A DNA stretch of 64,000 nucleotides, taken from the NCBI GenBank assembly GCA_029582165.1, contig CM055874.1, positions 27,550,883 through 27,614,882 on the forward strand, in the 5' to 3' direction. This DNA comes from Portulaca oleracea (lineage: Eukaryota; Streptophyta; Magnoliopsida; Caryophyllales; Portulacaceae). Position numbers and translations under genes: made by a program. The notes under the pieces were generated by a model, which saw only the letters and a list, made by a program, of their open reading frames with translations, had not been told where the DNA came from and did not search any database. Shown piece by piece: positions 1-13,400 of the stretch; the first letter of the stretch is position 1, and each line of letters opens with the position of its first letter.

Positions 1-34
1 ACCAAACCGGAGAAGCGGAGAGACCTGAAACTGA

Positions 35-1165
35 ACTTGAACGAACCGAAGTCTGCTTAAATGATTTGTCTGTCACATATGTCGTTGATTTATCAGTTTT
101 GCCACAAAACTCTGAAGTTGATCAAATATACCACTCAACTCTACAAAATTGTCAAATGTGCTACAGTAGTTAATTATGACCTGCTATTGCAGGTTAAAAC
201 TTATTTTTCATTTTCCTTTTTTCTTTACCCATTACACACCCCAACTTCTGAAATTAAAACGTAAACATTAAAACAATCAATAAAAACTCATTCCACCATT
301 GATGAGTTTTCTCCTTCCTTTTCCATACAGAACTTTAGACCTTATCCAAAATAAAGTGGTGTGCAGTGTGTTTCATGCTCTATTGTACGTTGAACCCAAG
401 AAAGAGAAATAGCATCCTCACCCATATCCATGTTTCACTTACCTAACTCTATCTTTCCTCTCAGTCATAAAACATACATCTTTCTCCATCTTCCCTACTA
501 TGAGCTATAACATCTTCACTCACCATTTTAGTTTGGGATCAGATAATTGTATCCTTTTCTGGGGCTTGGGCCTAATTTTCTGGTCAGATAACACCCCCTC
601 CCCTTCCTCTTCCCCTAATTTGTGATTTTATTTCAGATTGCTATCTGGGATTTTCGTATTTGATAGTAAATGAGGAGATAATGCCATTGATTGATGATTT
701 GACGGATTTTTTTTTTTTTGAATATTGCAATTACCCCAAAATAGAGAGGGAGAAAGAAAAAAAAAAGAATTGGGGGAATTCGGGGAGTTATCTCTGTCAG
801 TCTCGTCGGCGGTAAACAGGAAGCGACCAAACAAAAGCTCCGACCATGGAAGCTTCTCTGCTTCTGGACTTCCCCGGTGCTTAGCTTCAGCAACCCCAAC
901 CTGTATAAGCTCTTTCTTATTGCTTTCCCCAGTTTTGTTTTCACTTTTATTTCTGACCATTTTAAATTAGAAAACAAAGAAAAACTAAAAATAAGATACA
1001 TTTTACCTGTTCTAGCAGGTCAAAATCTATTGTAGTGGTATTTTTGATACTTTTTCAGACTTATATGGCATTTTTGATAAACTTAAAACCTTGGTGGCAA
1101 AATTGACAAGACTTCAAATTTAAGTGGCAGATAAATTATTTAACTCGTCTCAGACCAAACTGATT
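35..1165. mobile_element. Possible MULE-like element with long degraded inverted repeats
   Basis: The left part (about 40-210) and the reverse complement of the right part (about 1005-1165) follow the same order of words: GATTTGTCTG / AATTTATCTG, then TTTTGCCACA / TTTTGCCACC, GATCAAATAT / TATCAAAAAT, and GACCTGCTATTGCAGGT / GACCTGCTAGAACAGGT. This is a degraded terminal inverted repeat of roughly 150 bp around about 800 bp of non-coding DNA. Repeated TTGCCAC words are common in plant Mutator-like MITEs. No clear target duplication was found, and the left end is close to the window edge. It lies in the presumed last intron or 3' flank of the HEATR6-like gene. Confidence 0.45.
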
Positions 1166-1495
1166 GACCCCGACTGCTAGGTCTACTCTGTGGTAATTTT
1201 GAAGAAGAAACATACTTTATAGATGACTGTTTATTTGATGCTAATTAAGAAAAACCTTCCCTCTCCTCCATTATTTAACTGTAGTTCAAGATCTACATTT
1301 CTTATCACAATTACTGTATGCAGAAATGCTGACAGTCTCCTGATTCACCATCGTTTAAACTTTTTTTGAGTGAGCATGCTCTAACTTGATATTAGAGCAG
1401 TGGTCCCATAACTTCAACCCCCACCCCCCACCCACAAAAAAAAAAAATAAAAAAAAAAAAAACCAACACCACCACAAAACAAAGAATGTACTGAC

Positions 1496-4458
1496 CTGGT
1501 TCTCCAGGGAAATTCTGTACTTGTAACTTGTGGTTGGCTTTTTGTCTGCAACTAAATTTTCAAGATTCTGCTCAATACCTTGAACAACATCTGAAAATGA
1601 TCTCCCGTAGTCTGCCCAAGGGGGAAAAAAGCGAATCATTAGCTTTAGTAAATTTAACATGACTAAATGTACAAAAAAACATAGTAAAAGATCTGATCCA
1701 TGTTTTTGGCTCACCCCTTTGGTTGCTGATGACTACCTTATTAGTTTTTCAGCAAGCTTAATGGGCTACTTTTTAGGGGCCTTCTGGCCTCTTACTGACA
1801 TAGCTACACAGAATCACAACTCTAAAGGGGTTTTCGAACCACTATTATTTGAAGCTCCTAAACTCATTTTTTAATCATTGGAATGAACAGCTTTGTTGGA
1901 AGCTTATCTCGAATTCCCTGGCTTCTACAAGGGTCTCCTTTTTGTTTAGGAGGCAACATAGGAAAATTTAGACTGAGGGAAATTTACTTAAAAAAAAAAA
2001 GAAAAAGGTTGGTACATAAATGTTTCATGTGCATGAAGGGGCTTGGAATAGGCTGATTGTTGTAAATCCACTGAAATTAGCAAGAAGTCTTTGGGATTTA
2101 GCTTTGACTCGCCTAGTGGTTTCTCAGGTTCCCATAATATGTCTGCTATGATACTCCGACTCGCCTAAATAGCAGTCCTACCCACGTCGACATGGCTCGA
2201 CCCGGACGTGGACAAGGATTACGTATCTGACACCCACTTTGGCAATTGGACACAGTTGGTCTCAATTTCAATGGTCAACCATATGCAAATTGACCTAGCC
2301 GGCTTGATTTTTGGGAGGGGCAACCAGCAGCATATAATCTTCGCTCGTTCACTCTCCCTCTCTCATCTTTGGGATTTTTGTAATTTGCGATTTGCACCTT
2401 AGGAAACCAAAAAATGTCGTGTACAAGGCATGGATATGTGCCCATGTCTGACACCCATACCCGAGTCAAGTAACATAGCATGTCTGTCATGCATTATATG
2501 GTTATTTGAGAGAAATAAATACAAGCATGCAAAATAACAGGATCTAGACATTTTTCTATCATTGAAATAATTGGAACCTTAAGTTCATTCAATCTTGTGG
2601 ATAATCGTTATCATAGACTTGTGTAAGTAGCTTTCCGTAAAATCTCACTTTGCATTCATATCCTTGATCTTGATGAACTTTAAACATTACTTGCTAATAG
2701 CAGCAATAGTTTACTAAGGATGCACAGCAAAGACACCCCCCCCCCCCCCCCAATAAAAAAAAAAGAAAAGAAAAGAAAAACACTTTCAAATCTCTGGAAT
2801 TGTATTTATTTTACAGCAACAATGAAACCAAAATATGTACATCAATCCACATAATCGTCCCCTTTTACACTAACTATCAAAGTAGTAGTTTCCACTTTCC
2901 AGAAAGTCCAGTCAGACAGAATATTTAAGCAGGGTTTCTTCAGGAAGGTTTTCATCAAGCTCATTACTCACCAAGCATTGTTGACGGCACAGCTAATGCT
3001 GAAGCAGCTTGTATCCTGATCTTAAAGTTGGATGAATCACAAAGGACCAAAAGCATACTATAAATGGATGCAGCCCTGAAAGAAAATGACAATCAATTTT
3101 ACAGTCACTGTAAGAACTAAGAACAGACACGGGAAAGACAATGACACTAAATAGTCAACAAGTACATAACAAAACACTTTGGCTTTTATCACAATAATAA
3201 TTAAAAACAGAAAAACAGATAGTCACTGAGGAGATGTCACTCACAAAAGAGGAAACTACAACAACACTCTGCCCCATGCGTCAAGCTCTCATGAATAATA
3301 CTGTTTAAATAATCCACAAAGGTTACATTTTCACCACAATTAAGAACCTGACTAATCAACTACACGAAGTTCTCTAAAGGTGGAAAAGGACATTTCTTCC
3401 CCCTCAAAAACTTCCCACCATCCTTCAAAGTACACCAAATAGCAAAGGAACATATTTTCTGAAATTAGGTAGTGTTCATGGGTTCTCACTTTCTTGACAT
3501 AATGTTTTCACAAATTATTTTTCCATAGCAAAACCACTTGACGAACAAATGTAATGTGATCCGGGAGAAGCATAACCTAGAACGAAGGACTGATATATAA
3601 CAGAAATGTTAGGCATTAAAATACTTGATCCAATAATTTAAAACCATTAAGGTGAAGGACCAATGATTGGAAGGAAAACTATCCCCAAATAACAAAAAAC
3701 AGTTGGGAGGTACCCTACATTTTGCGGAACCTATTCCAGGACCTATGTTTCTAGAATATATTTTGAGGTACGCCATAATTTTCAGCTCTTACAAACAAAT
3801 TCAAACATACATGAACCCAAAGACTTATGCTGTGGTGAACACTTTAGGGTGAATAGTCAACTCAAGTCATGTTGAGATGAATCCTTAGGGTGAATGGTTA
3901 CCCCTCAAAAACAAAATCTCCCAAAAATTTAGCCATCCCCCCCCCCCTTTTTTTTGTGATATCATTTGACGAATTTGTTGATTCATAGCCCCCCCCCCCC
4001 CCCCGGAAAGAGAAGTTGGGAAGAAATAACATTATAGCAAAAGAGAAATTGAATAACATTACCAATCCATTTGTTGCATCCTTAACGACTCATTCAGAAA
4101 CATGTTGCTTAATGCATGACAAGCATTCCACTGGACCTGCAAAAATGGCCTAAACTTATACAGCAATGCCGCTTATATTATTTCAAAACTACAATAAGTA
4201 CAATCACGTTACCTTCACATTTCCAGTTGTAATACATGAAAGAAAGGCCTGTATAATTCTCTCCAACAAATGTTTATTCCTCAAGGAGACCAATGAGACA
4301 GACTGTGCGGCATTACTTTCCATTTGGACCATTCCACTAGAATTTTCCGGACAAAAATCAGTATTGTTGATGATGGGAAACTTCCCTTGTCTAGGAGGAT
4401 CAGCGAAAGGGATCACTCTTGACAGATTGCCTAAGGCTCTAACAGCATTAGATTTGAT
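1496..4458 (-). other. HEATR6: HEATR6-like exons 22-25 (C-terminal visible part)
   Basis: Exon 22 4213-4458 ([14 protein letters not shown] to CITTGNVK), exon 23 4063-4136 ([20 protein letters not shown]), exon 24 2972-3075 ([13 protein letters not shown]), exon 25 1496-1611 ([20 protein letters not shown] to RISLENQ, donor CAG|GTCAGT). Exon 25 ends on a full codon and is followed by a normal donor, so at least one more exon is expected. The 3.2-kb intron between exons 21 and 22 (4459-7661) is unusually long compared with its neighbours. Confidence 0.8.
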
Positions 4459-7400
4459 CTGAAGGCAAAAAGTGCAAAGCTTTAATACGTGACATACTGA
4501 CATTTAATTAAACAAGTAACAGAGTGCTATAACGAACTTAAATACAACACCAGACCCAATATAGTCCCGCTAATGCATAGGCAGCCTTCCCCTCATGCAC
4601 GGGAGTGCATGAAAAGGCTGATCGATCATGTAGTTAAATGAGATAGCTAAAATTACACGAACAATCCGAATATGAGAAACAAACTAACATGACATTATTC
4701 CACATTCTGAATAAAATTTTGCAAAAGGGCAGACTACACATCCTTATCCCTAAATGTAAAGAGGCCATTCTCTTCTAACTCGAAAATATACAGGTATTCA
4801 TTGCCCAACGACAAACCCACTCCTAGGAGTCCCATCTAAACAAGATATTGGAGTAGGTACAGACTGGCTGGATCCACAATTTTGAATAATGGTGTGGTGT
4901 TCCACCTTTGGATTCGATGAATTTAACAAGTGCCAATAAATTTTGTAGCTATCTTTTTCAATATTTTTATCTAAAATATTTGTGAAATTTAGGCTAACAT
5001 TTGCCCAAGGAAACGTGTCCTTGAGCTAAAAGTTTGTCACTGTTGTCGAATATAGCAGCCAACCCTAGATTAAAACATTCATATCCTATGATTTATAGAA
5101 ATGAAGCATAGAGCAATGTCGGAGGCTTTCTAAGGTCAAGAATTTTGCCAAAAGTTGGCCTAGTCAGTAGCCAGGAAAATGGGTATTGAAAGCTTCGATT
5201 CCCTGCTACCTTAAATCTCAAAATAGAAGCACATGGTTAGTCCAACAATGACCCTTCTAGCCGTATCCTAGAAGTAGATTAAATAACTTCGAATTTTTAT
5301 TTTCTTTTCCTTTTTTCTTTACCAGTAGAGAGATAGCCCATACAAACACCCTCATGGTGACAGGTTGCAGGGACGAGGGATACCCAGGGAGGAAATCTCA
5401 CCTCAAATTCCCAAAGAGTGACTTCATTTCGCATCTCTTTGGTGGAATACAAACTAACCATGGTTTAATAGCTTCAAAAGGGTCACAACTACATAGAACT
5501 GACCTTCTCTTCTGAAGTTAAAGATTTGAACGATTGTTGTAGCTGAATCAACACTAACAATAATTCTAAAGATACTGCAACCACATAGAGAATTAGAGAT
5601 AGAGCTTTTGTTTCAATACCTATGACTTGAGCGCTCAACAAACTAGCTCCTAAAATGTAGCTTATTGTTAAGATCTTTCAGACGTAATAAAAACCAACAT
5701 GTCAAGATTATCCCAACTCTCAATGACATTAGGTGGGGAAAAAAGAGGAAATGTGAGAATGAATTTGAAGACATCAAAAAGAGGAATTCCCCACCACTTT
5801 TCATTCCAAACATATCGAGCTATAACCAGTGTGGTCTTAGATGCAGTTTCTCATCTCCTATGTTGTCAACAGCAGCAGCTCCTCATGTTATTTTTGGAGA
5901 TATTGAGAGAGAGAAATCAAAGAGTCTTTGAGAGGGTTGAGACTTCCCGCCAAAGATACCCTTATCAAGACTCCCTACTTTTATGACAGTGGAGAACACC
6001 ATTTGTTCACTCTATCGATGGCCCGATGGCCGATTCTGTAGATAGCCTTTAGTTCGGTTAAGGATGCTTTTGTGGATAGCCTTCAGTTCGGTTATGGTTG
6101 ATTTTGTGTATAGCCTTCTTTTTTGTTGAGGCTCATTCTGTTAAAAGCCTTATTTTTGGTTGTGCAAATCTTTTGCAGGTTGTTTCTGTGTATGACAACA
6201 AATAAATTTCTCTGACATTTAAAACTGCCTCTTCCATATCTCAATAGAAAAAAGAAAAATAACATCTTATCCTCATTGTGTGATGGTCTCCCCTTAACAA
6301 TCTTTCTATGAGCCTAAAAAAATATGAAATAGAGATGGAACTCCCAAAGTAAGTAGAAACTCAAGCTAACACATTTAAAACTCTAATCCTTGGATGTACC
6401 AAGAAATAGATCTGTGCACCAATTCCTTATATTACCCGGGTCTGGTTAAAAACAGAAATCGCAAACATCAGGGGATGAAGATTCAAAAGGTAGGCCTTCA
6501 GGCAGCAGTAAGCATATATATTACCGGGGTTTGGTTAATAGTGTCCAGCACAGAACAACTGTGCACCAATTCCTTATATTCTATAACTATTTGAACATTC
6601 CTGGTCTAAAATGAAGAGCCAAGAGCACATGCCATGTTTAAGTATTGAGTATCATTCATGGAAACTTGAGTTAACTAAACACTCTTTGTAATATAGGTAG
6701 CACTTTATGCAAAGATTGGATTCATGAACTGCAACCCAAAGAAAACTAAAATGAGGGACTTATAGCCTTCCACATTAGCAATGCCCAATGTTGGTGGGTT
6801 GTCAATACTTGAGTAAAGGAACTAACAACAAACACCAAAGCAAAGATTCATGTTCTTTCTAGAGGAAGCAAGAAAAACAAAAGAATTACGCAGCTGCAGA
6901 TGGACAGAAGGTTGCCCATCATCTTGCTTGAAGTGAAAGTTGAAATGTGGCATTTAGGTTGAAGTTTTCAGACACATCATTCTAGACATCACATCAGCTC
7001 CTTTGCTTCCCAAACAAAACCTGACACATTCAGTAACCTTTCTTCCCAACATGTAAAACTTTTCCTATGTCACCTCATCAACTAGTACTACTGCCCAGTC
7101 TGCCCTTACATTAATGAGTAGAACAAATAACATTCTGTGATAATACAATGGAGCACTGTAAAGGATTTCGGGTCCATTCACCACCACATCCCTATGCCTC
7201 CCCACTTAAAGACTAACATCTTTTTATTAAACTCATTATTCAACTCCTGAGCATTTCTGCAACAAAAATGTGGTGCGGAATGCAGAAAAGATGGAGCCAG
7301 TATAATATGCAGGTCACCAGGGGAAAAAATCCCTGAGACCATGTTACTAAATCCCTGAGACCAAAGTTCAGATATTGAACAGAAAATAAACAAGAGGGGG

Positions 7401-10400
7401 TGCATGGTGAGGGATTTCATGAGCATGGATTCGAAACATGGCCGGCCAACAAGGGGAAAGGTTTTAGAGTTTGGCGAACCACGCTTTTTCCCCACGACAA
7501 GCATGACATGGAATGAGATTGCTGCATTTTAACGTTTTGCACCTAAAACTGGAATCGCAACAGGATCTGCATTTTGACTCCTCGCTAATGAGAAGCACCA
7601 TAGTAAGATGCACAATTACGATAATCAAGATAATTGCATGGTGCTTTAATCTAGATGTTACCTTGTCCCCATCTCTTGTCAGCCGCAAAGCACACTCTAA
7701 CAAAACTTCAACTAATTGGTAGTTTGCCTCTAGAACCATAAAAGTTTACAAAGCAGTTAGTATCAAAGCAAAAAGCAACATCTACCAAATCAAAAAGAAC
7801 AACTACACCATATAAAATTCACCTATAGAAGAATCAGATAGATTGTGGCTAAGAGAGTCACATATATTTGCAATGGCCCAAGATGCAGTGATTCGCACCT
7901 GAAGCAGAACAAATCAATAAATGTCATCCATATTAAAATGCTTGACCAAGTAAAGAATCATAATAAATGACAGTACCGACACTAGATGATCATGTGTGTT
8001 CGCTTCTATGCAACTGGTGAACTTTTGCAGGATCTCTGCACTGTGTAACTCACAGAACCTAGTTAGCATATTTCTATGTTCAACTAAACAGAGTTCTATT
8101 GAATTAGAATCACCTCTTTAGAATATCTGGAAAAGAAGCAATGACCCCTATGGCTCGGCAAGCAGCTGACCTAACTGAAGGGACTAAATCATTTGCAGCA
8201 TTTATCTGAAAAGTTTGAAGAAATGGGTTACAAGAGAGCACTGCAAGCTAATCATAAATACGGTAAAAAATAAATAAATAAATAAATAACAGGTATAGGC
8301 TTACACAGGAAGAAAGGATGAATTGCCGCTGCGGCTCTTCTAGAGAAAAGAAGACAGAGCAAGTCATACCAGCAAAGCAAGTAATTGATGCAGCTCTCAC
8401 CTTCCAGAACAAAAGGCAATGAATTAGCTAATCATAAAGATAGATTATTTATTAATATTACCACACAGATAAAATGAGATCTTCATTCAAAACAGAACAA
8501 TTAAATATTACTCACGAACCATTCCTGATGGGTGGCACAAAGAAAAGCCCATATGCTTCTCAAGTACCTCACACCACTCTGAACTTCCTGCCAGATTATC
8601 TTCAGAAACCTTGAAAGCCTCCGATCCATAAGATGGAGCAGATGAAACTTTTTTGTCCCGTACACTCTCTGACACAAAGGGAATCTCCATTAATCTATCG
8701 CCAAACAGATCTTCTGTACCCTTAAATCCAGATACAGCACGAAGGCATTCATCCATCACCTAAAAGCAAAGACATTAGCATAGTTCATCAACCATGTTAC
8801 ACCAAAAATTCTTTACGCATAACATATTTCTTGCTGCATTTTGACACACTCGCTGCAGAAGTGGATGTGAGCATGTGACTACACATTACTCATTGACCGA
8901 GTCATAGCACTTGTTAAATCTTAAAGAATGCCATGCCGAATGGAAAGTAGCATGAGTTAACATTTACTACTAGACGTCCACCATATCATGTTGGCAGAAA
9001 TCCCTGCAACCACTAAATGACAAGAAAAGCCAACCTAATCAGTATTCACTTAATAGTTACTTCATACCTTAACAGCCGCTGCAACCACCTTTTCAACAGT
9101 AGAACCCACATCATGTATAACTCCTTTCCCTGATGGAATTCTGAAAGCTTCCAGTTTCATGAATTGATATACAATGGAAGAAATTTGTTTCCAACATGAA
9201 GCCATCACATTGGGATAGTTGTGGCACAGAGCTTTGAGGGCCTGCAACAAACTATGAATGAATTGTAACATATCATCATACATCATTGGCCTCATGATAT
9301 GTAATCAACAATAAATCATGAGCAGAGAAAGGTGTCCCAATGTCAAATACCGTATCATTACTCTACTTCAATCAGAGAGGTGTCTTAGTGCACACATTTT
9401 GGGGGCAAAAGGAGGGCACTAATTAAGGAGAAAGGTAAAAGGTGAGAAAATGTCACCATAAGAGGATAAACAACCAAAGCCTCATGGACTACAAATCCTT
9501 CAAGTCCCACTAAGTCTCAATGAATTAGAATTTTTATGATACACTAAACAAACTTAAACATCAACACACAAGGTCAGAGAACCCCATAGAAGAGAAGGTC
9601 TGAATTCAATGTTTACCTGGAGAGCCTCCAAAGCTATAGTCGGATTGGATACTTGCTGAGCATGCTGAAACAAAGTAATCAAAACTCCAGATCCTCCTTG
9701 CCCCAGAGAAAAGCCTGAAAAAAAGCCTCATTAATCACATATTCAACTTTAGACTAATCTATCATCAGGTAATGTGACAATGATATAATCTATGCAAAGA
9801 CATCCTGACAAAATTCTCTTTATGCAAAGAAAAAAACCATCTTGTAGTGAGCTACAAAAAAAAAGGGGGGGGGGGGGGGGGCATACCTTTTGGCAGAGTT
9901 CTACAAATCCTGGTAAATATCTTTACCATGGGATTCTTTTTATGCTTTCTAATTTCTCCCACTAAGGAAAGAGGCTCTATTTTTGGTCGTTTATTTAGGG
10001 TATGGGGTTACAAGGGCAGGTGTTACATTGTACTATTGTCTCACCATCCTCTTTCATAAATATGCATCAATTGGTGTGATGCTCCTAAAAATGAACCGAA
10101 ATAGAAGAATAGTACAAGAAATGTCTTTCCCAAAATATAAGCATCAGCCAGGCAAAAATTAGCTATTCCATCACCACCAAGAGGGAGGTCTACTGGGATT
10201 TTGCCACATCTTACACGGATCTGTTATGAGGCTCCCTCTTAACTCTCTCCCATATAGTCCCCTACTGAAGAGCACTGACGAAAGATGGGAACCTAGAGGG
10301 CTACTGGAACGGGATCGGACCTAGGGCCTACACAAAATCGTGGACGATGGAAATCCCCATAGAACTCATACACAACAACTAACTATTTTTAGGGTTTTGG

Positions 10401-13400
10401 GGATCTTGTAGATAAACAAGAAATTAAAGGATATGAACAATTCTAGAGAGTAAAACTCACCAAATTGAACTAGGATAATCAAGATCTTGCACAAGGATCT
10501 TCCACAAGCAAAGAATCTTGAATCACCCAAGAAATCTCACCAAAAAATGTGGAGAAGAACATCCACTCACAAGAAGAAAAAAAAAACAAATCATACGAGC
10601 AATTCCACTAAGGATTAGCTTTCATTGATTTAAGGTTTCGATACCTTGCAATTACAAGCTCCCAAATGGACAGGATTTGAGTCTATAACCTAAGTGTATT
10701 CCATGTTCAAAAGGGGGTTTACAAGTATATAAAGAAAAGGGGAAAAGGGGGAAGAGCCTCGCGAAAAATTGCGAAGAAACAAGTTTGGCACGCCCGTGCC
10801 ATGTTGGCACTGCTGTCTCCTTATGCTTCTTTTTTGCTGAAAACGAGCTTGGCACAGTCGTTCCACCCCGCTGGGCAATTTTTCTGTCGACTTCAAACAC
10901 ACATAACTTCTTCGTCCGAACTACATTTTGGCTCCATTATATCTCAACGGAAAGTTCTCAGTGTGAACTTTAGGCTACCCAAATTTCAAGTCCATCGAAA
11001 CTCTATTGAAGGAGTTATGATGGAAAGAGTGATTGGTTGTCTCATTTCTTGCCAATTTTGTCGACCTTCGAGCAAAGTGAATGATCATAATGCCCCTCGA
11101 CTGCCCAAAGGACCAAAAAACCCTCATGTTGGTCTTTCTTGGATGTGAAATGACCGAAATACCCTTGGGTTCATTCTTCTTCCAATTGGCGCCCAAAAAT
11201 GTGAGTCATGCGTGACTCTGCCCCATTATTCGCGTCGGCGATCCCGGAGCCCCTTAGAAGGCTCGGGAATGGTCCCGTATAAGACCCAGAACGTCATCCC
11301 ATGGCTCGGGGCCTTCCTTGAAGGGAACATCACTCCCCTTGATGGCCTAAATGACCCTCCAAGGACCCGAATCGACCCAGAAATAGATTCCAGAGCCATG
11401 TTCGATTTGTGGAGAGGGAAGGGAGGCTTTAAGCAAACCGGTAGCCATAGACGAACCAAAAGTGATCCGATCCCAATACGGTTCAGCTACCTTAACACGA
11501 AAAGATATTCCATTGAATAAATTTTGCGCAATTTAACAAATGGAAAAAGTTTTTTCTTATTTTTGTTTATGTTACTACCGTTCTGACATCATCATCCCTC
11601 CCATCCCCAACCCCAAAGAATAGATTGGAACATTAATGAATCAAACAAAAATGTAGGAATTAGAATTGGAATGATCAACTGTGAAAAACAAAAAATACTC
11701 GGGCGTTCTTTTAACGTGTTATCAAAGTATTGATCAATTTCACAGATAGCATCAGGAGCTAAAAGTAAACCAGTAGTACAAGAAATGACACACCAACTCA
11801 CGAATTTTCATTCCAATCAATCATCATGAAGTGTCACCCAGCAAGGACAGCATGCTAACCTGTTGATATTTCAGCTTTCAACATTTCGCTCACATGTAAG
11901 GAGGAAGGCGAGGTAGATACAGCTGTAGTCAAGCAATTGATCGCAAGTGCCTGCAACCAGATACATTTATGGGAAGACTCCCTCAGCAAACAAGAAGAAA
12001 TTCAGAACTTTTCAGAAGTCATCTCTCTCCTGGAGAACAAGAGGACTAACCAGCAGATTATTATGATCGTTTTTAAATAAAAACCCCTCCTCAATCCTCA
12101 ATCTAAGAGACGAAAGAACTCTGGGTAACAACTCTCCAGGCATTCTTGAATATCTACAGAACATTTTAAAATACGAACAAAATCCCTTCAGTATATAGAT
12201 TTTTTTTGACAAGGAAAAAACAAAATAAAATTACATATACGCACAAAAGAACAGCTGCATGGTTGGTCCTTCAGTACAAAATCCATGTGCAACCAAAATA
12301 TAAGCTATCCACAAAGTCAACAATAAGAGCAAGAGCTAAACTTCCCACTATCAAAATGGAAAAAAATGTCTCACATACTGGCAACAACTCCCAAACCCTC
12401 ACCCCCCAAAAAAGGATTCAAAATGTGGCCAATCTGTGAAGAAACGGACACATCAGAAACGCTCTAGAGTTCTGCAGAGTGGGTTTCGCCCCTGCAGAAA
12501 CTGCATTATGGAGCGTGACTGCTGCGTTTTAACAATTTTCCAATGCCATAACTCAAACCACATTTTGAATCCATGAGGAGGGGGGGGGGGGATTCTGCAT
12601 TCTAGTTCCAGAAGATCCACTTGTCATTGTTGAGATTCAAAAGCCCAAAGTAAAAGAAACTTGCAATGTTGCAATTGCATTACTACAAACTACTAACCAC
12701 ACAATTCATGCGCATGAATCAAGTATATCGTAATCCAGAAACCAATATCACATACTAATGAATACATTGTTCATCATGCCTTCTGACACCATATCTTAGT
12801 AGGATCTGCAGGAAAATGCTCACAAAACAAACTTCACATATCAAGAAGGCTCGACATGTGCAACTTGTTAAGAGCTGATCTTAGTCACTTACTTCAGACT
12901 GACATTCTATTTCGTTCGTGAAGAAGCAGCACAAAGCTTTTTAATAATTTACATAGCCCCAGTTCACAGCCCTGCGACCAGCTTACATATACAGTGCTAT
13001 GAAACCCTGCCCTTGTGAGGGCTAAACGATAATCAATGGGCTTCCATGTCAGCAAAATCCCAAATAAAGCCTTGCCCATATAACTTATCCCATGTATACA
13101 AAAGAATTGAATACACACTTAAGCAGAGGGGAGGGAAAGGGAAAGAGAAAGGACCAGATCTGTACCACTGTGGATCATAACAGTTCCATTTCGTCAGCTT
13201 TTAGAAAAGGAAACAAAAATTGGGATGCTGGTAGACTAAACCCTCCCCCCCCCCCCCAACCCTATTGCTCTCCCTCTCCCTGCTGCTCAGGAACTCTTCA
13301 AACTTCTCTATCCTTTCTGTTGGTTATCATCGGCTGGCTTGACTTCCACTTCTTCCTTTTCGTCCTCTCTCCTTCCTCTGTATAAGTTTTCTGTTCTCCT

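Noticed and set aside
6041..6176. CRISPR-like array
   Set aside because: Directly adjoining 34-bp units without spacers in a plant intron; a minisatellite.
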